A stretch of DNA of 64,000 bases, from NCBI RefSeq assembly GCF_000204195.1, contig NZ_AFBG01000021.1, forward strand, positions 310,001-374,000, written 5' to 3'. The translations under genes and the position numbers were made by a program. Under the pieces are notes generated by a model, which was not told where the DNA came from, searched no databases, and saw only the letters and a program-made list of their open reading frames with translations. The stretch comes from Acidovorax radicis N35 (GTDB lineage: Bacteria > Pseudomonadota > Gammaproteobacteria > Burkholderiales > Burkholderiaceae_C). Of the stretch, positions 34,055 to 43,634 are shown piece after piece. How positions within the stretch are numbered: the first letter of the stretch is position 1; each line of letters begins with the position of its first letter.

Positions 34055-34834
34055 TTAAGAGCACTCCTGTGCCAGAGCCACAAACTCGCTCACCGGCACC
34101 TCCTCGGCACGGCGCTGGGTGTCGAAGTGGCCGGCAAACTGGCGTGACTCCAACCAGCGGCCCAGCGTGTGGCGCAGCAGCTTGCGGCGCTGGCTGAAGG
34201 CGACCTGCACGAGTTCTTCCAGCAAGGGCACAGACAAAGGCGCCGGCTCCGCGCGCGGCACCATGCGCACCACGGCGCTGTCCACGCGCGGGGGCGGGTC
34301 AAAGCTCTCGGGCGGTACGAACAACACGTTTTCCATCGCGTAGCGCCATTGCAGCATGACTGACAGGCGCCCATAGTCACTGGTGGCAGGCTTGGCCACC
34401 ATGCGGTCGATCACTTCCTTTTGCAGCATGAAGTGCTGGTCTTCGATGACCTGCACATGGTCCAGCAAATGGAACAGGATGGGCGTGGAGATGTTGTAGG
34501 GCAGGTTGCCCACCACGCGCAGCCGCAGGTCAGGCTGTTCTGCTTTTTCGCGCATCGCGAGCGCCAGCGCAGTGAAATCCACCTTGAGCACATCGGACTC
34601 GATCACCTCCAGCTGGCCGTGCAGCCGCAGGCGCAAGGCCAGGTCGCGGTCCAGCTCGATGACCGTGAGGCGCCCCAGGCGCTCCACCAAGGGCTGCGTC
34701 AGCGCTGCAAGCCCCGGCCCGATCTCGACCATGGGCTGGCCCGGCTGGGGCGCAATGGCCTGCACGATGTCTTCGATGATGCCCTTGTCGGACAGAAAAT
34801 GCTGCCCGAAGCGCTTGCGGGGAATGTGTTTCAA
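34055..34834 (-). CDS. rsmA: 16S rRNA (adenine1518/1519-N6)-dimethyltransferase
   Basis: A 259-residue KsgA/RsmA enzyme that dimethylates two adenines in the 3' hairpin of 16S rRNA. Visible motifs are '[18 protein letters not shown]' at the start, the SAM site '[15 protein letters not shown]' and the catalytic '[11 protein letters not shown]'. Translation begins at a TTG (34834) with AGGTAAG seven bases before it; no ATG gives the conserved start. It is last in the minus-strand lptD-surA-rsmA unit, 30 bases after surA. The pdxA gene found between surA and rsmA in E. coli is absent. Confidence 0.95.
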   Translation of the reverse strand: MKHIPRKRFGQHFLSDKGIIEDIVQAIAPQPGQPMVEIGPGLAALTQPLVERLGRLTVIELDRDLALRLRLHGQLEVIESDVLKVDFTALALAMREKAEQPDLRLRVVGNLPYNISTPILFHLLDHVQVIEDQHFMLQKEVIDRMVAKPATSDYGRLSVMLQWRYAMENVLFVPPESFDPPPRVDSAVVRMVPRAEPAPLSVPLLEELVQVAFSQRRKLLRHTLGRWLESRQFAGHFDTQRRAEEVPVSEFVALAQECS

Positions 34835-34864
34835 CGCGTGCTTACCTGTCTGTTCATCGGTCGG

Positions 34865-36277
34865 TCATTGCGGCGGGTCGCGGTATTCCACGTACGCGCG
34901 CCCGCGCAGCTCCTGCGCCCAGGTGGCGTAGGCCTCGTCCAGCTTCTTCTCGCGCACGGTATCGCGCGCCATGTCGCGCTGCTCGCGCTGGGTGAGCTTG
35001 GCCTCGCGGCGCTCCAGCAGCTGAATCAGGTGCACACCAAAACGCGACACCACGGGTTCGCTGATGTCGCCGGGCTTGAGGGCGTTCAGGGCCTGCTCGA
35101 ACTCGGGCACATAACGGCCCGGGGTGGCCCAGCCCAGATCGCCACCTTCCTTGGAGCTGCCATCCTGCGAATGCTCGCGGGCCAGCGCGGCAAAATCGGC
35201 CTGCCCCATCTGCACGCGGCGGCGGTAATCGGCCAGGCGCGTGGCGGCTGCGCTTTCGGAAAGCTGTGGCCCCGTGCGCAGCAGGATGTGGCGGGCGTGG
35301 CTTTGCACCACCGTGGTGGGCACGCCCGCCGTGACACGCTCAATCACCTTGAGCACGTGGAAACCCGCTGGCGAGCGCACGGGCCCGACGATGCCGCCCA
35401 CGGGCAGGCCCAGCGTGGAGTTCACAAACAGCTCGGGATAACGGTCGGCCGGGCGCAGGCCCAGCTGGCCGTTGGCGCGCTGCCCCTCGGGCGCGTCGGA
35501 AAACTCCCGGGCCACGGCCGCAAAGTCTTCCCCCGCGCGCACCTTGTCGGCCGCGCGCTGGGCGCGTGCCTGGCGCTCGGCCACCTGCACGGGGCTCGCG
35601 TTCTCGGGCACCAGGACCAGCACGTGGCCCAGGTTGATCTCCATCGCGGCGACATCGTTGCCCTTTTGCTGTTCGCGCAGGTACTGGTCGATGTCCAGGT
35701 CCGAGACTTTCACACGCGCTTCCACCTCCCGCTCTCGCAGGCGCTGCAGCAGCAGCTGGTTGCGCAGCTCCTCGCGGAAGCGCTCCTTGCCCATGCCGTC
35801 CCGGGCCAGGCGGCGGTAGAGGTCATCGACCGACATGTTGTTCTGGCGGGCCACGCCTTGTTCGGCCTGCGACACGGCGAAGTCATCCACCTTGATGCCG
35901 GATTCGCGCGCCTGCTGCAGCTGCGCACGCTCCAGAATGATCCGCTCGAGCACCTCGCGGGCCAACAGATCGCGGGCCGGCATGGCCCCCCCCTGCTGGG
36001 CCAGCTGGACCTCGGCACGTGCAAGCCGCGAACGCACTTCGTTGTTGGTCACGGGCTCGGAATTGACCACGGCGACGATGAAGTCCGCCTGCCGGGGCGC
36101 AGAGCTGCTGCTGCCGCTCGTCTCGGGAGGCAGCGTGATCGACGGTGCGGCCGCCGGTCGCGCCGTCAGCCCCTTGCCCGACGGCGTGCCGGAAGGGCGC
36201 AGGCCCTGGGCCAGGGCACCCTGAGACATCAGGGAAGCCAGGGTGGCAATGGCCAGTGCGATGACACGGTGATTCAT
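34865..36277 (-). CDS. surA: periplasmic chaperone/peptidyl-prolyl isomerase SurA
   Basis: A 470-residue outer-membrane-protein chaperone. Signal peptide at residues 1-24 (MNHRVIALAIATLASLMSQG). The SurA N-terminal chaperone domain ('FIVAVVNSEPVTNNEVRSRL') is followed by two parvulin domains ('GHVLVLVPENA...', residues about 205-305, and 'SHARHILLRTGPQLSE', 315-420) and a C-terminal helix. A proline-rich, low-complexity insert separates the signal peptide from the chaperone domain. It starts 11 bases after the lptD stop; SurA and LptD act together in LPS export, as LptD is a SurA client. Confidence 0.95.
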   Translation of the reverse strand: MNHRVIALAIATLASLMSQGALAQGLRPSGTPSGKGLTARPAAAPSITLPPETSGSSSSAPRQADFIVAVVNSEPVTNNEVRSRLARAEVQLAQQGGAMPARDLLAREVLERIILERAQLQQARESGIKVDDFAVSQAEQGVARQNNMSVDDLYRRLARDGMGKERFREELRNQLLLQRLREREVEARVKVSDLDIDQYLREQQKGNDVAAMEINLGHVLVLVPENASPVQVAERQARAQRAADKVRAGEDFAAVAREFSDAPEGQRANGQLGLRPADRYPELFVNSTLGLPVGGIVGPVRSPAGFHVLKVIERVTAGVPTTVVQSHARHILLRTGPQLSESAAATRLADYRRRVQMGQADFAALAREHSQDGSSKEGGDLGWATPGRYVPEFEQALNALKPGDISEPVVSRFGVHLIQLLERREAKLTQREQRDMARDTVREKKLDEAYATWAQELRGRAYVEYRDPPQ

Positions 36278-36288
36278 GGCGTTAAGCG

Positions 36289-38709
36289 TTAGTCATAGTT
36301 GCTGAAGCGGCTGGGCGTCGTGACCTGCTCGCGCAGGTTCTGGTAACGCGGCACATTTTGCTTGAAGGTGTCCAGCGGACTGGAGCCCAGGCTCAGGCGC
36401 GAGAAGCCGACGAACTCGATCTGGAACAACAGGCGGGTGTTGGACGTAGTCACGCTGCTTTGCAGGCGCTCCAGCACCACGCGGCCGATCCAGCAGCAGC
36501 TGTCGTATTCAAGGCCCACCACGGTATCCACCAGCTTGCGATCCTGCAGGCTGTAGTTCAGGCGGCCCACGCTGTACCAGCGCCCGCCGCCCTGGCCCCG
36601 GCCCGCACCCAGGTCCTTGCCCTTGTCGCCCCACAGGTCGTTCAAGGGCCATTGCCAGCCGATATCGATCTGCTCGCTCGTGCCGCGCTGCAGGCGGTAG
36701 GCCGCGCTCACGGTGCGGTAGTTGCCGGGGCTGTAGCGCGCGCCAATGGTCGAGCGAATGGAGCGGCCCGTCTTGGGGTTGTACTGCACGGTGGAGTCAA
36801 AGCCCCACTGCGGCGTCCAGGTGACGCCCGCACCCAGCAGCAAGTCCGACAGGCGCTCGCTCACGGGGGTGCCGCCCGGCAGGGTGACCTTCTGGTCCGA
36901 GAACCGCAGCCGCTGGGCAATGCCGAAGCGCGCGGCCTCGGCGCCCGTGTTCGGGTCCAGCAGCCGCGTCGTCACGCCCAGGGTGAGCAGGTTGTTGTCG
37001 GCCAGCCGGTCGTTGCCTCCGAAGGCGTTCTCGGTATAGATCGTGGCGAAGTTGAAATCGTTGGCCGCCGTGTCGTACACCGGCAGCATGCTCTGGTCGC
37101 GGTAGGGCGTGTAGGTGTAGAACGCGCGCGGCTCCAGCGTCTGCAAAAAGGCGCGCCCAAAGTAGGCGGCATCGCGTTCGAACACCAGGCCGCTGTCCAG
37201 GCTGAAGGTGGGCAGGGTGCGATTGGCCGAGCGCTGCCCGTTGGACAGCGCCGAGTCAAACTGGTACTGCGTGGCATGCAGCTGCAGGCGCGGGGTGATG
37301 AAGCCCCCGGGCGACAGGAACGGCCGGCTGATCTGCGCCATCGCATAGCTGCGGTTGGCATTGGGCTGGCCTGTCAGGTCGCGGGCCGCCTGGAACCGCG
37401 TGGTGTCCAGTTCCACACTGGCATCCAGCCCACCGCCCAGCTGCGACGGTGTATAGCGCCATTGCAGCTGAGGCAGACGGTCGTAAGGCGGCACGATGGG
37501 CGAGGTCACATCCTGCAGCGTCTGCCACTTGAGGGTGCGCACCCGGGCCGACATGTCCGTGCCCGCCCACGACAGCATGGCGTCGCCGGGCAGCAGGCGC
37601 TGGCGCAGCAGGTCCGAGGCCCGGCCAAAGTCGCGCCAGTAGTTGTCGTCGCTGACGCGGTTGACATTGAGGTTGAGCCCCAGCCCGCCCATCGGCGTAT
37701 CAAAAGCGCCCTGGTGCTGGCCTGAAAAGCTCCAGCGCATGCGGTCGCGCAGGCGGTCGGAGGGCATGACATCGGCGCTGATCTGGCCAACGTAGCTGGG
37801 CTCCAGGTAGCGGAACTCGCCCCCCAGGTTGGCGCCGCGCTTGGTCATGAGGGCGGCACGCAGCGTGGCATCCCGGTTGGGAGCAATGTTCCAGTAGTAG
37901 GGCTGCATGTACGCCACCCCGTCGCGGCTGTCCAGCCCGATGGTGGGCGGCAGCAGGCCGGACTTGCGCTTGTCCGACAGCGGGAAGGTGATGTACGGAA
38001 TGGGCAGCAGGGACACGCCCTTGAACTCCAGCACCGCATCTTCGGCCGTGCCGACCTCTTCCTCGTTGTCAATGCGGATGGTGGCGGCGCGCAGCACCCA
38101 GTCGGGCCGCCAGCTTTCTTCATTGCCGCGCTCGCAGGTGGTGTACGTGGCGTTGTGCACCACGGCCCGGTCGCGGTCGATGAAATCCACGCGCGTGGCA
38201 TCGCCATGGGCCTGGGTGGCCAGAAACTTGTAGCGCGCGTCGCTGAAGAAGCCCTCGAAGGCATCCACCCGCAGCTCCAGCGCCGTGCCTTCGTACACGT
38301 TGCCCGCGCGGTTGATGCGCACCTTGCCATTGGCCTTGGCGAGGTCTTCGGGCACGTTGTAGTCCAGCCGGTCGGCACGGATCACGGTATCGCCACGGCG
38401 CAATTCGGCATTGCCTTCGATGACGGCGTTCAGGTCGGTCTGGCCGCTGATGTGGTCACCGGTCACGAACACCGGCAGCTGGGGGCGCACAGCATCCGGG
38501 ATCTTTTCCTGCAGCAGCGGGGAGCTGCGCAACGCAGTGGGGGCATCCCAGGCGCTGGCAGGCGGGGCGTCAGGCGCCTGCGCCCACACGGAGAGCGGCA
38601 GACCGCACCAGGCCAGCGCCACGCCATAGGCCAGGGCCCGGGGCACGGGGGCGCGCAACCGCTCGGGCTTCGCCTTGACGGACCGGGAACGGGGGGAGGA
38701 GGTCTGCAC
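36289..38709 (-). CDS. lptD: LPS-assembly protein LptD
   Basis: An outer-membrane beta-barrel that inserts LPS in the outer leaflet together with LptE. The OstA-type N-terminal domain is 'AVIEGNAELRRGDTVIRADR', and 'TYTTCERGNEESWRPDW' and 'LEYDSCCWIG' carry the Cys residues expected to form disulfides. The start is uncertain: no ATG exists between 38832 and the mature part. I chose the GTG at 38709, which leaves a basic stretch before the signal sequence 'ALAYGVALAWCGLPLSVWAQ'. The ATG at 38832 would overlap the divergent kinase gene. About 806 residues with the chosen start. Confidence 0.93.
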   Translation of the reverse strand: MQTSSPRSRSVKAKPERLRAPVPRALAYGVALAWCGLPLSVWAQAPDAPPASAWDAPTALRSSPLLQEKIPDAVRPQLPVFVTGDHISGQTDLNAVIEGNAELRRGDTVIRADRLDYNVPEDLAKANGKVRINRAGNVYEGTALELRVDAFEGFFSDARYKFLATQAHGDATRVDFIDRDRAVVHNATYTTCERGNEESWRPDWVLRAATIRIDNEEEVGTAEDAVLEFKGVSLLPIPYITFPLSDKRKSGLLPPTIGLDSRDGVAYMQPYYWNIAPNRDATLRAALMTKRGANLGGEFRYLEPSYVGQISADVMPSDRLRDRMRWSFSGQHQGAFDTPMGGLGLNLNVNRVSDDNYWRDFGRASDLLRQRLLPGDAMLSWAGTDMSARVRTLKWQTLQDVTSPIVPPYDRLPQLQWRYTPSQLGGGLDASVELDTTRFQAARDLTGQPNANRSYAMAQISRPFLSPGGFITPRLQLHATQYQFDSALSNGQRSANRTLPTFSLDSGLVFERDAAYFGRAFLQTLEPRAFYTYTPYRDQSMLPVYDTAANDFNFATIYTENAFGGNDRLADNNLLTLGVTTRLLDPNTGAEAARFGIAQRLRFSDQKVTLPGGTPVSERLSDLLLGAGVTWTPQWGFDSTVQYNPKTGRSIRSTIGARYSPGNYRTVSAAYRLQRGTSEQIDIGWQWPLNDLWGDKGKDLGAGRGQGGGRWYSVGRLNYSLQDRKLVDTVVGLEYDSCCWIGRVVLERLQSSVTTSNTRLLFQIEFVGFSRLSLGSSPLDTFKQNVPRYQNLREQVTTPSRFSNYD

Positions 38710-38819
38710 GGTGGGGGGCTTGCAGCGTGGCACGTGGGGCGGTGGGCAGGGGCAGATAAAAAGGAGGAACCCGCCCACCTCAGAGTCTGGGGGAGCGGGT
38801 TTGTAAAATCGGATTATCC

Positions 38820-39962
38820 ATGAGCCACCCATCTTCCCCTTCTCCCGCCTGCCCGCCCCCGGGCACAGCCGTGGCAACCCCCGCAACTTCCACCGTGGCC
38901 TGGCCCGACGCGGCCCGCCAGGCGGCCTTCGAGGCCTGGCTTGCGCCGCTCGTGGGGTCCCACCAGTTGTTGCCCGCCACACTGCGTCCGGCCTCGGCCG
39001 ACGCAAGCTTTCGGCGCTACCTGCGCATCGACAGCGCCACGGGCAGCAGCCGCATCGTGATGGACGCACCGCCGGACAAGGAAAACTGCCGCCCCTTCGT
39101 GCAGGTGCAGGGCCTCATGGCCGCTGCGGGCCTGAACGTGCCGCAGATCCTGGCCTGGGATGAAGCTGGCGGCTTCATGCTGTTGTCCGACCTGGGCCAC
39201 CAGACGCTGATCGAGCTGCTGAACCCCGAGAAGCCCCAGGCCGCCTACGCCTGGTACCAGCAAGCCACGGACGTGCTGCTGGACTGGCAAAAGGCCTCCC
39301 AGCCCGGCGTGCTGCCGGCCTATGACGAAGCGCTGCTGCGCCGCGAACTGGCCCTGTATCCCGACTGGTACCTGGGCCAGCACCGGGGCGTCACGCTGGA
39401 CGACCAGCAGCAGGCCACCCTGGGCAGCGCCTTCGACGCCATCGTGGCGCACAACCTGGCCGCGCCCAGCGTGTACGTCCACCGCGACTTCATGACACGC
39501 AATCTGATGGCGCCCATCGAAGACGGCGCGCCGCTCGGGGTCCTGGACTTCCAGGACGCAGTCTATGGCCCCATCACCTATGACATTGCCAGCCTGCTGC
39601 GCGACGCGTTCATCAGCTGGGAAGAGGAATTTGTCATCGACATTACCGTGCGTTACTGGGAGAAGGCCCGCAAGGCAGGGCTGCTGGGTGCCACCAGTGC
39701 CAGCGGCTGGGGCAACGACTTTGGCGAGTTCTACCGCAGCGTCGAGTGGATGGGCCTGCAGCGCCACCTCAAGGTCGCCGGCATCTTTGCACGCCTGACC
39801 TTGCGCGACGGCAAGCCCAAGTACCTGGCCGACGCGCCCCGCTTCATGGCCTACATCCGCGCCACGGCCAACCGCTACCGGCAGCTGGGGCCCCTGCTCA
39901 AGATGCTCGACCAGATCGAAGGCACCGAGCCGGTCACGGGCTTTGCCTACGGCCGGATGTAG
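38820..39962 (+). CDS. amgK: sugar kinase of the AmgK type (aminoglycoside phosphotransferase fold)
   Basis: A 380-residue APH-fold kinase. The phosphotransfer motif is 'YVHRDFMTRNLM' (catalytic Asp) and the metal motif 'LGVLDFQDAVYGPITYD'. AmgK phosphorylates N-acetylmuramate and N-acetylglucosamine at the anomeric carbon in cell-wall recycling; its gene is divergent from lptD in Pseudomonas, as here, which supports this assignment. The partner gene murU, next to amgK in Pseudomonas, is absent; an AGCGCTT repeat and rsmE follow. The first 30 residues are low-complexity. Confidence 0.85.
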   Translation: MSHPSSPSPACPPPGTAVATPATSTVAWPDAARQAAFEAWLAPLVGSHQLLPATLRPASADASFRRYLRIDSATGSSRIVMDAPPDKENCRPFVQVQGLMAAAGLNVPQILAWDEAGGFMLLSDLGHQTLIELLNPEKPQAAYAWYQQATDVLLDWQKASQPGVLPAYDEALLRRELALYPDWYLGQHRGVTLDDQQQATLGSAFDAIVAHNLAAPSVYVHRDFMTRNLMAPIEDGAPLGVLDFQDAVYGPITYDIASLLRDAFISWEEEFVIDITVRYWEKARKAGLLGATSASGWGNDFGEFYRSVEWMGLQRHLKVAGIFARLTLRDGKPKYLADAPRFMAYIRATANRYRQLGPLLKMLDQIEGTEPVTGFAYGRM

Positions 39963-39997
39963 TGGCGCGACTGGGCGTACGCAGTAAAAATCGAATC

Positions 39998-40046
39998 AAA
40001 TCAGGCTCTAGCGCTTATCCATCAAGCGCAAACAGCTATAAATTAA
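39998..40046 (-). repeat. AGCGCTT-family repeat, copy 8
   Basis: AAATCAGGCTCTAGCGCTTA with arm CAAGCGCAAACAGCTAT, in reverse orientation, between the kinase and rsmE genes and seven bases before the rsmE start. Confidence 0.75.
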
Positions 40047-40053
40047 GTAGCAA

Positions 40054-40785
40054 ATGCCCCGTTTCCATTGCCCGGCCCTTCTGGCCACCGGCGCCGAGCT
40101 GGATTTGCCCCCCGGCGCTGCGCGCCACGTGCAGGTGCTGCGCCTGCAGCCGGGCGACACCATCACGCTGTTCCATGGCGGCCAGGGCGAGGGCGACCCG
40201 GGCGGGGAGTTTGACGCCACCGTGCTGCGCATGGGCCGCAGCGACGTGCGCGTGGTGGTGGGTGCCCACCATGCCACCGAACGCGAAGCCCCGCGCGCCG
40301 TGCACCTGCTGGCCGGCATCACCGCCAACGAACGCATGGACTGGCTTGTCGAAAAAGCCACCGAGCTGGGCGTCGCCAGCATCACACCCCTGGTGGCCGA
40401 GCGCAGCGTCCTCAAGCTCAAGGGCGAGCGCGCCGAGAAAAAAATCGCCCACTGGCAGGCCGTGGCCGTGGCCGCCTGCGAACAATGCGGCCGCAACCGC
40501 GTGCCCGTGGTCCACGGCGCCGTGGACCTGGCAGCCTGGGTGCGCGCCCAGACTGCGGCTTCACAACGCCTGCTGCTGTCGCTGCGCGCGGGCACGGCAC
40601 CGCTGCGCACGGCGGCGGCCCCATCCGGACCCGTGGTGTTCCTCTCTGGCCCCGAGGGCGGCCTCTCCAGTGCCGAGGAAGACCTGGCGCTGCAACACGG
40701 CTTCACCCCGATCACGCTGGGGCCCCGCGTGCTGCGCGCCGAGACGGCGCCACTCGCGGCCCTGGCGGCACTCACCCTCGTTTAG
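40054..40785 (+). CDS. rsmE: 16S rRNA (uracil1498-N3)-methyltransferase
   Basis: A 243-residue SPOUT-class methyltransferase that methylates U1498 of 16S rRNA. The N-terminal PUA-like domain ('PPGAARHVQVLRLQPGDTIT') is followed by the knotted domain with 'VEKATELGVASITPL', 'FLSGPEGGLSSAEEDLAL' and the SAM-site 'LGPRVLRAETAPLAALA'. The repeat directly upstream leaves little room for a ribosome binding site (AAGTAG is nearest). Length is normal. Confidence 0.95.
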   Translation: MPRFHCPALLATGAELDLPPGAARHVQVLRLQPGDTITLFHGGQGEGDPGGEFDATVLRMGRSDVRVVVGAHHATEREAPRAVHLLAGITANERMDWLVEKATELGVASITPLVAERSVLKLKGERAEKKIAHWQAVAVAACEQCGRNRVPVVHGAVDLAAWVRAQTAASQRLLLSLRAGTAPLRTAAAPSGPVVFLSGPEGGLSSAEEDLALQHGFTPITLGPRVLRAETAPLAALAALTLV

Positions 40786-40967
40786 ATCGCCGTCTACGCT
40801 CTGCGGGGCCGCGCATGGGCCTTGTCAACCCCAGACCCAGCCTGGGCAGGGCTGTACGCAGGACGGCCACCCCCCTAGAATGAAACGGCGCACGGGGTAC
40901 CCCCGACCGCACGCCGTCGTCCCCCTCCGTTCCACTCGACCCCACCGTCCTGGCAGGAGCCCCCACC

Positions 40968-42113
40968 TTGCGCACACTTTCCCGCTGGCAACGCATCCGG
41001 GATGTGATCCTCTCCACCGACCGACGGCGACGCACGCTTGTGGGCATGGCCTTGCTCGCCCTGTTGCTCATGGCCAGCAGCGCGGGCGTCATGCTGATGG
41101 TGGCGACGGCGAGCAGCGCGGTGAACGCCGTCGCCGTGCAGTGGTGGGCAGCCATCTCGGTCGGCGGGCTGGTGGTGATGACCGCGTTCATCCGCTCGGG
41201 CGAAACCGCCCGGCTCAGCGACCCCTCGCTCACCGTGCCCCAGATGGTCTGGACCATCACCAGCGGCGCCGTGGCCTATGTGCTGGCGGGCGATGCGCGG
41301 GGCGTGGTGCCCAGCGTACTGGCCATGATCCTGTTCTTCGGCACTTTTGGCCTCACCGTGGCCGAGGTGATCGGCATCGGTGTGTATGCGCTGCTGGCCT
41401 TTGCCTGCGCCGTGGTGGCCACCACACGCTTCAATGCCAGCCCGCTGGGCTACCTGGATACCGCCTACGCGCTCATGGTGCTCATCGTGCTGGGCGGCAG
41501 CATCGCGCTCAACCTGCGCATTCAGCGCATCCGTGCACGGCTGCAGGAACAGCGTGAGGCACTGGCCCAGGCACTCGCGGTCAACCGCGATCTGGCCACC
41601 CGGGACGAGCTCACGGGCCTGCCCAACCGCCGCGCCATGCAGGATCTGATGGACCTGGAGCGCCGCCGCAGCCTGCGCAGTGGCCGCCTCATGCTGCTGG
41701 CGGAACTGGACATCGACCACTTCAAGCGCGTGAACGACACCCACGGCCACGCCACGGGGGACCGCGCTCTGCAGGCCTTTGCAGGCGTCGTGCGGGCCAG
41801 CGTGCGCGACACCGATGTGCTGGCACGCTGGGGCGGCGAGGAGTTTGTGCTGCTGCTGTCCGACACCCAGGTGGACGATGCCCGTGAACTGCTGGAGCGC
41901 GTGCGCCAGGCCGTGGCGGCGATGGAGATTCCGCATGCCTCGGGTGTGCTGCGCATGACCGTCTCGGCCGGCCTGGCACTGCACCTGCCCGGCGATACGG
42001 TGGAGCTGACGCTGGAGCGCGCCGACCAAGCGCTGTACACCGCCAAGTCGCTGGGGCGCAACCGCGTGGTGGTGGCGCCCTCCGGCCCGCGCGCCGCCCG
42101 GACCTCGGCCTGA
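40968..42113 (+). CDS. membrane diguanylate cyclase (GGDEF)
   Basis: A 381-residue inner-membrane protein. About six hydrophobic segments in residues 25-185 are followed by a coiled-coil stretch ('RIQRIRARLQEQREALAQAL') and a GGDEF domain with the active site RWGGEEF. The I-site RDTD lies five residues before it, so activity and feedback inhibition are expected. Translation starts at a TTG (40968) with AGGAG eight bases before it; the first ATG lies inside the first membrane helix. The sensor part is not a MASE family that I can name. Confidence 0.9.
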   Translation: MRTLSRWQRIRDVILSTDRRRRTLVGMALLALLLMASSAGVMLMVATASSAVNAVAVQWWAAISVGGLVVMTAFIRSGETARLSDPSLTVPQMVWTITSGAVAYVLAGDARGVVPSVLAMILFFGTFGLTVAEVIGIGVYALLAFACAVVATTRFNASPLGYLDTAYALMVLIVLGGSIALNLRIQRIRARLQEQREALAQALAVNRDLATRDELTGLPNRRAMQDLMDLERRRSLRSGRLMLLAELDIDHFKRVNDTHGHATGDRALQAFAGVVRASVRDTDVLARWGGEEFVLLLSDTQVDDARELLERVRQAVAAMEIPHASGVLRMTVSAGLALHLPGDTVELTLERADQALYTAKSLGRNRVVVAPSGPRAARTSA

Positions 42114-42144
42114 TCTCCTCTCGCACCCAGGCCGGTTCAGGCGC

Positions 42145-43437
42145 TCAAGCACTCAGGCGTGGCGGCGCGCACATCTGCTCCGGGGTGGTGAAGTAGGCCG
42201 CCAAGTCACCGAGCTGCTCGCGCGCCTGGCGCAGCTCCTGGCGCGCCACGGTGCGCAGGTGCACCTCGTCCGGGCCGTCCATCAGCCGCAGCGCGCGGCC
42301 CCAGGTCCAGAACGCCGCCAGCGGCGTGTCGGGCGAAAGGCCCATGGCGCCAAAGATCTGCATGGCCCGGTCCACCACCCTCTGCTGCAAGCGCGCGGCC
42401 ACCACCTTGATGGCGGCGACCTGGGCACGCACAGTGCGCGCATCCGCAGCGTCGCCCCGGTCCAGCAACCAGGCCGCGTGCAGCACCAGCAACCGTGCCT
42501 GGTCGAGCTCGATGCGCGATTCCGCCAGCCATTCCTGCACATTGGCCTGCTCTGCCAGCGGCTTGCCAAACGCCGTGCGCTCCAGCGCACGCTCAGCGGC
42601 CAGGCGCAAGGCCAGCTCGCACTGGCCGATGGTGCGCATGCAGTGGTGCACCCGCCCCGGCCCCAGGCGCGCCTGCGCCATGGCAAAACCCGCCCCCCAG
42701 TCGCCCAGCAGGTGCTCGACCGGCACGCGCACGCCCTGCAGCAGGATCTCGCAATGCCCCTCGGGCGCATGGTGGTGCAACACACTGATGTTGCGCACGA
42801 TCTGCACGCCCGGCGCGTCGGCAGGCACCAGCACCATGCTGTGGCGGGCGTGGCTGCTGATCGCCGCATCACCATCGGCATTGCGGCACAGCACGATGAG
42901 CAGCCTGCAGTGCGGGTGTGCCGCGCCGGTGATAAACCACTTGCGGCCGCTGAGCACCAGATCATCGCCTTCGCGCCGCACCGTGGTCTGCAGGTTGGTG
43001 GGGTCGGACGACGCCACATCGGGCTCGCTCATCGCGAAGGCCGAGCGCATGCGCCCCAGTAGCAGCGGTTGCAGCCACTGTGTGCGCTGCGCGGGTGTGG
43101 CAAAGCGGTGCAGCAGCTCGATGTTGCCGGTGTCCGGCGCGTGGCAGTTGAACACCTCGGCCGCCCAGGGCAGGCGGCCCATGGCCTCGGCCAGCGGCGC
43201 GTAGTCGAGGTTGGACAGGCGCGTGCCCGGCTCGTCGCTCCGCAGCGTGGGCAGGAACAGGTTCCACAGGCCTTCCTCGCGGGCCAGGGCCTTGAGGTCT
43301 TCCAGAAACGGGGGCGGGTAGTCGCCCGCCCACACCGCCGCATGCCAGGCGGCGTTGTACGGCAGCAGATAGCGGTCGATGAACGCGGTGAGGCGTTCGT
43401 GCATTTCACGGGCCAGGGGCGAGGGTGCGAAGTCCAT
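42145..43437 (-). CDS. acyl-CoA dehydrogenase family protein
   Basis: A 430-residue flavoprotein with the three acyl-CoA dehydrogenase parts in order: N-terminal helical domain, beta domain with 'AFAMSEPDVASSDPTNLQTT' and 'RKWFITGA', and C-terminal domain with 'GRVHHCMRTIGQCELAL' and 'IFGAMGLSPDTPLAAFW'. It resembles the ACAD10/11-like and CaiA-like branch. The start MDFAPSPLAREM at 43437 is chosen over an upstream frame extension with no family character. It stands alone, converging on the diguanylate cyclase gene. Substrate chain length unknown. Confidence 0.9.
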   Translation of the reverse strand: MDFAPSPLAREMHERLTAFIDRYLLPYNAAWHAAVWAGDYPPPFLEDLKALAREEGLWNLFLPTLRSDEPGTRLSNLDYAPLAEAMGRLPWAAEVFNCHAPDTGNIELLHRFATPAQRTQWLQPLLLGRMRSAFAMSEPDVASSDPTNLQTTVRREGDDLVLSGRKWFITGAAHPHCRLLIVLCRNADGDAAISSHARHSMVLVPADAPGVQIVRNISVLHHHAPEGHCEILLQGVRVPVEHLLGDWGAGFAMAQARLGPGRVHHCMRTIGQCELALRLAAERALERTAFGKPLAEQANVQEWLAESRIELDQARLLVLHAAWLLDRGDAADARTVRAQVAAIKVVAARLQQRVVDRAMQIFGAMGLSPDTPLAAFWTWGRALRLMDGPDEVHLRTVARQELRQAREQLGDLAAYFTTPEQMCAPPRLSA

Positions 43438-43542
43438 GGGGGCATTGTGAAAACACCGCCAAGGCGCGTCACAACGCAGGCGACAACCGGCTTGATGCAT
43501 GTCAGGGTCGCACTGGGCGGGCAATGCATGGACCTGTAGTTG

Positions 43543-43598
43543 CTTCTATTTTTATAGCTGATAGCGCTTATAAAACAAGCGCCAGAGCCATATTTCAT
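43543..43598 (+). repeat. AGCGCTT-family repeat, copy 9
   Basis: TATAGCTGATAGCGCTTATA with arm AACAAGCGCCAGAGCC, between the divergent acyl-CoA dehydrogenase and SRAP genes. Confidence 0.7.
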
Positions 43599-43634
43599 CC
43601 CAAAAACTCGGGCACCAAGCGCTACCATCGCCCC

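Noticed and set aside
7503..43598. Regularly recurring AGCGCTT repeats as a CRISPR array
   Set aside because: Copies are kilobases apart, in both orientations and imperfect, with no uniform spacers or cas genes.
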